This document shows positions 8,120-13,398 of a stretch of 13,398 nt of DNA, in pieces (the first letter of the stretch is position 1; each line of letters opens with the position of its first letter). A program made the translations under genes and the position numbers. This DNA comes from an uncultured Rikenellaceae bacterium (GTDB lineage: Bacteria; Bacteroidota; Bacteroidia; Bacteroidales; Rikenellaceae), in assembly GCA_949284665.1 (NCBI GenBank), contig CASDWR010000129.1:1-13398 (forward strand), written 5' to 3'. Below the pieces are notes generated by a model. It saw nothing but the letters and a program-made list of their open reading frames with translations. It was not told the DNA's origin and did no database searches.

Positions 8120-9694
8120 CTAAAACGGTGCGTCTTCTTCGGATTCGGATGTTCCCAAGGGAGCACCGAAATTTTTGGCCCCGGGAGTGATAATGTCGAA
8201 ATCCGAAACTCCTTCTGTACCGAAACTCGACGACCCGAAACCGTCTGCATCATCATTCATGCTACTTTCAATGGTGCTGTACACCATGTCGTCGTAATCC
8301 AGAAAACGTGCCTGTTCGTTGCGGAACCGGAGTTTAATGACATCCGTGGCTCCGTTACGATGTTTTGCCACGATAATTTCGGCCATCCCTACGGTGGAGT
8401 TCCCGCTGTCGTCCTGAAAAAGTTTGTAGTATTCCGGACGATGTATGAATGCCACGATATCGGCATCTTGTTCGATAGCCCCGGATTCGCGCAGGTCGGA
8501 GAGTTGCGGGCGTTTGCTCCCGGTTCGCGATTCAACGGAACGGTTCAACTGCGAGAGCGCAATGATCGGGATGTCCAACTCTTTGGCAATGCTTTTGAGC
8601 GAACGGGAGATGGTCGATACCTCCTGTTCCCGACTTCCGGCCTTGGAATCCATCTTGCAGGTCATTAGCTGGAGGTAGTCGATGATAATGAGCTGGATGT
8701 CGTGTTGCGATTTCAGCCGGCGTGCCTTGGAACGGAATTCAGAAATGGATAGAGCCGGTGTGTCGTCAATAAACAGCGGTGCGGTTGCCAGCGGTTTGGT
8801 GGATTCTTCCAGATGTCTCCATTGTTCCTGAGTAAGTTGTCCGCTTCGTATATCGCGGGAGGAGAGCCCCGATTCGGATACGATCAGACGGATCATCAGC
8901 TGGGTCGCACTCATTTCGAGAGAGAAAAAGGCAACCGGTCGTTCGTGATCGATGGTGATATTGCGTGCCATGGAGAGGACGAAAGCTGTCTTTCCCATGG
9001 ACGGACGGGCAGCTACGATAATCAGATCGGAAGGTTGCCATCCTTGTGTGAGCTCGTCGATTCTGGTGAATCCGGTCGGAACACCACTCATCCTGCCGCC
9101 TCTGGCAGCCGCCTCTTCGATTGTCTTGAGGGCTTTGTCGAGTAGATTGCGTGATGACTGCACTTCCCGTTTGATACTCCCTTCCGATATCTTGAAAATT
9201 TCGCTCTCGGCGAATTCAAGGGTTTCGGTCACATCTTTCGAGTCATCGTATGCGTTCTCTTGAATTCGGGTGGATACGTCGATCAGTCTGCGTTGAATAT
9301 GCTTTTGAGCAATGATCTTCGCATGAAAATCGAGGTTCATTGCCGATCCCACCTTTTGGGTGAGTTGCGCGAGAAATGCCGCTCCGCCTACTTCTTTGAG
9401 TTTCTTGAGTTTTTTGAGCCGTTCTGTGACCGTATAAAGATCGATAGGGAGGTTTTCGCTCGAAAGTTCATAGATGGCCTGATAGATGGTACGATGCCGG
9501 GGGTCATAAAATGTTTCGGGGGTCAGGTAATCCTGAACGGAGGTAATTCGGTCGCCTTCGAGCATCAGTGCTCCCAATACGGCCTCTTCCAGTTCGACTG
9601 CCTGGGGTGGCACCACACCGTTCAATTCTGCTGCAGCAAGTGCAGCGGCGCTTTCCGCATTTCGTTCCCGAGGTGTGTAATTCGTTTTAGCCAT
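8120..9694 (-). CDS. dnaB: Replicative DNA helicase DnaB
   Basis: 524 residues. The hexameric 5'-to-3' helicase unwinds DNA at the replication fork and binds primase. The N-terminal DnaB domain runs from about 28 to 132 (QAVELEEAVLGAL; FYDPRHRTIYQAI). A linker helix region to about 185 precedes the RecA-like C-terminal domain. That domain holds Walker A ARPSMGKT at 229-236, FFSLEMS at 256-262, Walker B LIIIDYLQLM at 335-344, SQLNRSVESR at 381-390, LSDLRESGAIEQDAD at 398-412, and the KHRNG arginine finger at 444-448. There is no intein. An acidic, glycine/serine-rich tail (about 472-524) ends in SEEDAPF, which resembles the acidic tip of SSB. It is the first large gene of the leftward operon. 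Its start ATG lies 9 bases after a possible small ORF; the leader TAGAGAAATACC is only weakly Shine-Dalgarno-like. Confidence 0.96.
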   Translation of the reverse strand: MAKTNYTPRERNAESAAALAAAELNGVVPPQAVELEEAVLGALMLEGDRITSVQDYLTPETFYDPRHRTIYQAIYELSSENLPIDLYTVTERLKKLKKLKEVGGAAFLAQLTQKVGSAMNLDFHAKIIAQKHIQRRLIDVSTRIQENAYDDSKDVTETLEFAESEIFKISEGSIKREVQSSRNLLDKALKTIEEAAARGGRMSGVPTGFTRIDELTQGWQPSDLIIVAARPSMGKTAFVLSMARNITIDHERPVAFFSLEMSATQLMIRLIVSESGLSSRDIRSGQLTQEQWRHLEESTKPLATAPLFIDDTPALSISEFRSKARRLKSQHDIQLIIIDYLQLMTCKMDSKAGSREQEVSTISRSLKSIAKELDIPIIALSQLNRSVESRTGSKRPQLSDLRESGAIEQDADIVAFIHRPEYYKLFQDDSGNSTVGMAEIIVAKHRNGATDVIKLRFRNEQARFLDYDDMVYSTIESSMNDDADGFGSSSFGTEGVSDFDIITPGAKNFGAPLGTSESEEDAPF

Positions 9695-9703
9695 GGTATT
9701 TCT

Positions 9704-9820
9704 CTATTCGGCTTTCGTCTTGTTTATAACTTTTTGCCTTGTTACACGCACATCCTTCTCCGAATCCGGATTGGATTCGTTGCTGGAGTGGTCGCGTGCA
9801 CCGTATTTCGAATAATTCAT
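9704..9820 (-). CDS. Possible small protein (38 residues) directly upstream of dnaB
   Basis: An ORF of 38 codons plus TAG reads leftward from an ATG at 9820 and begins MNYSKYGARDHSS. It is preceded by the best Shine-Dalgarno sequence in the window: ACGGAGAG, then TTACAAA, then the ATG. It stops 9 bases before the dnaB ATG, which is typical operon spacing. The product is hydrophilic and charged, with no membrane segment or cysteine; the C-terminal half is lysine/arginine-rich. I recognise no family. A 7-base inverted repeat (CGAATCC / GGATTCG, 5-base loop) lies within it at 9761-9779 and could form a hairpin in the message. It could be a true small protein, a leader peptide influencing dnaB translation, or chance. 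Conservation in relatives would decide. Confidence 0.4.
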   Translation of the reverse strand: MNYSKYGARDHSSNESNPDSEKDVRVTRQKVINKTKAE

Positions 9821-10040
9821 TTTGTAACTCTCCGTAGTCGGCAGCTTTTGCAGGTCGGCATCGGAAATTTACGGTGAAAACCGGAGGGTAAAAATACGAA
9901 AAAGTTCCGGATACGGAGAGAATTTTTATCTCTTTTTTTTGGGATCCGTGTCTCTGGGATCGAGACCTGTCCGGGAATGGCATTCAGGATAGAATACAGC
10001 ATTTTTTCGGACGGATCATTCGGAATAAGGTCGACCGATT
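9821..10040 (-). other. Intergenic region between ygiQ and the dnaB operon
   Basis: Together with the small-ORF stretch, this is the longest gap between recognised genes (9695-10040). Leftward from the ygiQ stop it holds an AT-rich stretch with eight Ts on the plus strand (9933-9940); two direct GGGATC copies (9941-9946 and 9956-9961); a short TCCG-TATC-CGGA inverted repeat followed leftward by a five-T run (9901-9917), at most a weak terminator for ygiQ; and a candidate promoter (9864-9894). A 61-codon ORF (10002 to 9817) could be read; its stop overlaps the 38-codon ORF start as ATGA. It is very basic, runs through a poly-A tract and has no Shine-Dalgarno sequence, so I do not call it a gene. 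Confidence 0.5.
9864..9894 (-). promoter_or_regulatory. Candidate Bacteroidota-type promoter for the small ORF-dnaB operon
   Basis: Reading leftward, TTTT (9894-9891) is followed after 19 bases by TAAATTTC (9871-9864). The Bacteroidota housekeeping consensus is TTTG, 19-21 bases, TAnnTTTG, so three of four and five of six defined positions match. It would give a 5' leader of roughly 40 bases before the Shine-Dalgarno-led small ORF. A short inverted repeat (CGGT-4-ACCG, 9872-9883) sits in the spacer. An alternative -7 (TATTTTTA) a little upstream lacks a matching -33. Confidence 0.3.
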
Positions 10041-10051
10041 TTACCGATTTT
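10034..10051. repeat. Perfect 9-base tandem duplication across the ygiQ stop codon
   Basis: ACCGATTTT occurs twice head to tail (10034-10042 and 10043-10051, plus strand). The ygiQ stop TAA (10043-10041 on the minus strand) falls at the junction of the two copies. It is probably a slippage product. It is adjacent to an 8-base palindrome GGTCGACC (10029-10036). Confidence 0.7.
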
Positions 10052-11960
10052 TTGGAGACGGTTTTCTCGTGTGCCCCGATCCGTTGGGCCGTTCGGTTGA
10101 GAGTCGGTGTTCAAAATCTGGTAATTTCTTTTTCCCGGTATGATATCGGTCCGGTTGCTGTTTTTTGTCGATCGTACGTGATTTTGCTTTCGACCTGCCG
10201 GTATCCAGGCTGCCCGGGGTGTTGAAAAAGTAGGCTTTTTGACGGCGTTTTTCATCCTGATCGCGTGCCACATAAAGTTTTTCGCCGGTATAAGGATCGG
10301 TTCCGGTGTAAAACATCACCGAACTGAGAGTCATCGGTGTGGGGGTCAGGTCCTGGACCTGTTCCAGATGGAAGTGCAGGGAGTGTGTGATCTCCGACAA
10401 ATGCCGCATGTCTTTTTCGGTACAACCCGGATGACTCGAAATAAAATAGGGAATCAACTGGTATCGAACCCCTTCGCTCCGACAAATGGCATTGAAATCG
10501 GTATTCAGGCGGCGGAACAGGTCGAAAGAAGGTTTGCGCATCAGTCGCAGCACATGCGCTTCCGTGTGTTCCGGTGCTACTTTGAGACGTCCGGAGGTGT
10601 GATGCAACACGACTTCTTTCAGGTAGCGTTTCCCATTTTCCGCATCAAAAAGATCGTACCGGATACCGCTGCCGATAAAGGTTTTACGAATGCCGGGAAT
10701 GGCGTCGATCTTTCGATAAAGTTCCAGCAGGGGGCCGTGGTCGTTGTGGAGGTTGGGACATGGTTTTGGAAACAGACAGGATGGACGCGTACAGCGTGCA
10801 CATATCGTTTGGTCTCGGCCGCCCATTCCGTACATATTGGCCGATGGTCCGCCAATATCCGAAATATAGCCTTTGAAACCAGGCATTTGTGTGACTCGTT
10901 TCGCTTCGGCGAGAATCGAATCGATGCTGCGAGAGGAGATGAATTTGCCTTGGTGGGCCGAGATGGTACAGAAACTGCAACCCCCGAAACACCCTCTGTG
11001 GATGTTGATCGAGTGTTTGATCATTTCGTATGCCGGAATATTCCCTTTGCCTTCGTAACGGGGGTGTGGCAATCGCGTATAGGGGAGGTCGAAACTGTGA
11101 TCCAACTCTTTTTGCGACAGGACAGCGTGAGGAGGATTGACAACTACATAGCGGTCGCCGGTTGGCTCGACCAATCTTTTATCCTGGATCAACCGATTGC
11201 TTTCGATCTCCATCGTAACGAAATTTTGTGCGAAAGCCTCCTTCTCTTCCAGACATTTTTCGTACGAATGCAACATGAGGGTACGGTCTGGGTCGAATCG
11301 TTCCACCAGATTGCGGTCGGCAAGATATGCCACCTGGTGCAGTGACCGCAGACGTTTGGCGTTGTATCCGTTGTGTAGTGCTGCGGCTACCTCACAGATC
11401 GCCTTGTCGCCCATGCCGTAAATCAGCAGGTCGGCACCGCTGTCGATCAGGATGGAAGGTTTGAGGGAGTCGCTCCAGTAGTCGTAATGGGTGAGACGTC
11501 GCAAAGATGCTTCAATCCCGCCGAGTATGACGGGGGTTCGGGGATAAAGGCTTTTGAGGATCCTGCAATAGACCGTTGCCGCATAGTCGGGCCTGAAACC
11601 CGCTTTACCTCCCGGAGTATAAGCGTCGTCGCTTCTCAAACGGAGGTTGGCTGTATAGTGGTTTACCATCGAATCCATGTTGCCGGCCGTTACTCCGAAG
11701 AAGAGGCGAGGTTCTCCTAATTTCCTGAAATCGCGCAAATCGTCTCTCCAGTTGGGTTGCGGAACGATAGCTACCCGATAACCTGCGGCCTGGAGATTAC
11801 GCCCTATGACGGCCGCTCCGAATGAAGGGTGGTCTACATAGGCGTCGCCATTGAACAGGATGACATCGGGCCTGTCCCAACCCAAGGCTTCAACCTCCTT
11901 CACCGAGGTGGGCAGGAAGTCGGAAATGTCGTACTGCATATGGACGGTCGTTTTCATCAT
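10041..11960 (-). CDS. ygiQ: YgiQ-family radical SAM protein (UPF0313)
   Basis: 639 residues. Residues about 12-300 form the YgiQ N-terminal domain (DVILFNGDAYVDHPSFGAA; LGGIEASLRR; DLLIYGMGDKA). The radical SAM core has Cys324, Cys328 and Cys331 in RGCFGGCSFC, which would bind the [4Fe-4S] cluster that cleaves S-adenosylmethionine. Four further cysteines at 387, 390, 395 and 401 (CARC, CLF, KPCPNL) are typical of the family and could hold another metal site. VAPEH at 461-465 and SSHPGC at 508-513 are also family features. A DUF3362-type C-terminal region follows (about 535-585). The last 55 or so residues are a lysine/arginine-rich low-complexity tail. The substrate is unknown. The start is MM at 11960/11957, with Met8 also possible; there is no clear Shine-Dalgarno sequence. 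It lies 70 bases downstream of queA in the same direction, so co-transcription is likely. A 9-base tandem repeat spans its stop codon. Confidence 0.93.
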   Translation of the reverse strand: MMKTTVHMQYDISDFLPTSVKEVEALGWDRPDVILFNGDAYVDHPSFGAAVIGRNLQAAGYRVAIVPQPNWRDDLRDFRKLGEPRLFFGVTAGNMDSMVNHYTANLRLRSDDAYTPGGKAGFRPDYAATVYCRILKSLYPRTPVILGGIEASLRRLTHYDYWSDSLKPSILIDSGADLLIYGMGDKAICEVAAALHNGYNAKRLRSLHQVAYLADRNLVERFDPDRTLMLHSYEKCLEEKEAFAQNFVTMEIESNRLIQDKRLVEPTGDRYVVVNPPHAVLSQKELDHSFDLPYTRLPHPRYEGKGNIPAYEMIKHSINIHRGCFGGCSFCTISAHQGKFISSRSIDSILAEAKRVTQMPGFKGYISDIGGPSANMYGMGGRDQTICARCTRPSCLFPKPCPNLHNDHGPLLELYRKIDAIPGIRKTFIGSGIRYDLFDAENGKRYLKEVVLHHTSGRLKVAPEHTEAHVLRLMRKPSFDLFRRLNTDFNAICRSEGVRYQLIPYFISSHPGCTEKDMRHLSEITHSLHFHLEQVQDLTPTPMTLSSVMFYTGTDPYTGEKLYVARDQDEKRRQKAYFFNTPGSLDTGRSKAKSRTIDKKQQPDRYHTGKKKLPDFEHRLSTERPNGSGHTRKPSPKNR

Positions 11961-12030
11961 TCGGATCAGGTCTGTATATCGGTTGGCTGTCGTGTCGGGT
12001 GTCCGTCGGCGTTTACGGTCGCAGCCGTGA

Positions 12031-13368
12031 TTATCCGAAAAGGATGGAGCTGTCTCCGTAACTCAGAAAACGGAAATCGTGCGAAAGTGCAAAATCGTAA
12101 ATTTCACGCCAGTGTTCGCCTACCAGTGCAGATACCAACAGCAGTAGTGTACTCCGTGGCTGGTGGAAGTTGGTTATCATGGCGTTTGTCAGTCGGAACC
12201 GGTAGCCCGGGGCAATCATGATCTGTGTGGAGGCTTTCAATTTTGTCAAACCGTTCCGTTCCAGATAGCCGATCAGAATCGAGAGCAGGTCGTATCCGTT
12301 GAGCGATGCCGGGATCCCGTAGATTTCCCACTGCCCGACGGTACGTTCGCTTTCGGGAGATCCGTGACGAAGCGTGCGGGCGGCCAAGGCGCCAAGCGAT
12401 TCGAGTGTACGGACCGTTGTAGTTCCGACGGGAATGACATGTCCTGTGTGATCACGCAAATTCCGCAATGAATCGAGACCGATCTCGAAATGTTCGGTGT
12501 GCATCGCATGTCGGGAGACTTCCTCCTCTTTGACAGGGAGAAAGGTACCTGCCCCAACATGCAATGTGACCTCTTCCATGGCAATTCCTGTCTCCTGCAG
12601 TTGCCGAAGAAGGCCCGGCGTGAAATGCAATCCGGCCGTAGGGGCCGCAACCGATCCCTCGTAACGTGCGTAAACCGTTTGATAACGAGTGTTGTCGATC
12701 TCCTGACTCTCCCGACACAGATAGGGAGGAATCGGAATACGTCCCAGTAATTCGAGCATTTCTCCGAACGTCAGATCGGCATCCCATTCGAAACGGACGA
12801 TTTGTGCACCACGGCCGAAACCATGGGTCGGGGGAGGTGCAGTTGTCTCCGATGAAACATGTTCGTGTTCAATAATCTCATGGATTCCAGAATATTCATT
12901 CGATTTTTCTTTGCCGGCTTCAGCCGTTCGTATTCCGGAATTTTCCGCTGGACCTTCGCACAAGGCACGCAACCGATATTCTTTCCCTTCGTGTAAAAAT
13001 TGAATCTCCAATGTTCCCTCTTTCCATTTGCGGAGGTTGCCGACCATACAGTACCATCGGCAACCATTGCGGGCGGCAAAGGCACGTTCATAATCCGACG
13101 GCTCGCAGGGTTCCAGACAGAAAATCTCGATACGGGCGCCGCTTGGTTTGTGCATGATGATTCGGGCCCGAATCACCCGCGTGTTGTTGAATACGAGCAA
13201 TGTCTCTTCCGGAAGCACTTCGCGGATTTTTCCAAATCGACTTTCGGATATAGCCCCATCCTTGTATATCAACAACTTCGACCTGTCACGTTCTTCAAGC
13301 GGGAATTTGGCGATCCGTTCTTCCGGAAGTTCGTAATCGAAATCGGATATTTTGATTGGATGTTCCAT
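12031..13368 (-). CDS. queA: S-adenosylmethionine:tRNA ribosyltransferase-isomerase (QueA)
   Basis: 445 residues. QueA transfers and isomerises the ribosyl part of S-adenosylmethionine onto preQ1 at the wobble base of GUN tRNAs, making epoxyqueuosine. The family sequence is clear throughout: LPEERIAKFPLEERDRSKLL at 14-33, LLVFNNTRVIRARI at 57-70, GARIEIFCLEP at 77-87, RYQTVYA at 228-234, GSVAAPTAGLHFT at 238-250, VTLHVGAGTFLPVK at 267-280, TTTVRTLESLG at 316-326, TNFHQPRSTLLLLVSAL at 399-415 and FLSYGDSSILF at 434-444. Escherichia coli QueA has 356 residues; Bacteroidota forms are longer, and this one carries a charged low-complexity insert at about 140-188 before QIVRFEWD. All conserved blocks flank the insert in frame. 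The start ATG follows an A-rich leader (AACCGAAAACA) with no Shine-Dalgarno sequence, common in this phylum. The promoter probably lies beyond the right edge. Confidence 0.95.
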   Translation of the reverse strand: MEHPIKISDFDYELPEERIAKFPLEERDRSKLLIYKDGAISESRFGKIREVLPEETLLVFNNTRVIRARIIMHKPSGARIEIFCLEPCEPSDYERAFAARNGCRWYCMVGNLRKWKEGTLEIQFLHEGKEYRLRALCEGPAENSGIRTAEAGKEKSNEYSGIHEIIEHEHVSSETTAPPPTHGFGRGAQIVRFEWDADLTFGEMLELLGRIPIPPYLCRESQEIDNTRYQTVYARYEGSVAAPTAGLHFTPGLLRQLQETGIAMEEVTLHVGAGTFLPVKEEEVSRHAMHTEHFEIGLDSLRNLRDHTGHVIPVGTTTVRTLESLGALAARTLRHGSPESERTVGQWEIYGIPASLNGYDLLSILIGYLERNGLTKLKASTQIMIAPGYRFRLTNAMITNFHQPRSTLLLLVSALVGEHWREIYDFALSHDFRFLSYGDSSILFG

Positions 13369-13398
13369 TGTTTTCGGTTGTCGTTTTGTTGTTAAGGT

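Noticed and set aside
9917..9940. Hairpin AGAGA / TCTCT followed by a T-run on the plus strand, terminator-like
   Set aside because: The stem is only five mostly A-T pairs and it points rightward, where no plus-strand transcript ends; probably chance in an AT-rich gap.
10239..11345. Rightward reading frame of 368 codons
   Set aside because: It lies entirely antisense to ygiQ, whose motifs are unmistakable; the product has no recognisable family and odd composition, so it is a codon-bias shadow.

Overview
The window looks like ordinary chromosomal DNA from a member of the Bacteroidota, probably Bacteroidales. I infer this from the long Bacteroidota-style QueA, the DUF2520-kdsC gene pair, the mostly weak or absent Shine-Dalgarno sequences with A-rich starts, and one candidate Bacteroidota-type promoter (-33 / TAnnTTTG). 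Genus cannot be fixed by eye; Rikenellaceae-like is a guess. I see no transposase, phage gene, CRISPR array, rRNA, tRNA or plasmid gene.

Layout. A complete xerD-type tyrosine recombinase runs rightward at the left edge (58-987). It converges, across about 217 non-coding bases, on a leftward block of seven tightly packed genes (9694 down to 1205). In transcription order these are dnaB (replicative helicase), comM/yifB (AAA+ ATPase), comEC (DNA-uptake channel), a class I SAM methyltransferase of unknown substrate with a THUMP-like C-terminus, a YihY/BrkB membrane protein with a C-terminal winged-helix-like part, a DUF2520 Rossmann protein, and kdsC (KDO-8-phosphate phosphatase). Junctions range from a 15-base gap to a 50-base overlap, so one operon is likely. 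A 38-codon ORF led by a good Shine-Dalgarno sequence (9820 to 9704) sits 9 bases upstream of dnaB and may be its first cistron. The 220 bases before it hold a candidate promoter.

Further right, queA (13368 to 12031) and ygiQ (11960 to 10041) run leftward in tandem, 70 bases apart. queA acts in tRNA queuosine synthesis. ygiQ encodes a radical SAM protein of unknown substrate.

How they fit together. DnaB, ComM and ComEC suggest a DNA replication, uptake and recombination theme, with XerD (chromosome dimer resolution) nearby on the other strand. QueA and possibly the THUMP-like methyltransferase concern RNA modification. KdsC and the YihY-family protein belong to the envelope. I found no clearly new defence or mobile system. 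The best leads are the small ORF before dnaB, the dnaB-comM-comEC linkage with a ComEC lacking the metallo-beta-lactamase domain, the charged insert in QueA, the SSB-like tip of DnaB, and the uncharacterised methyltransferase.
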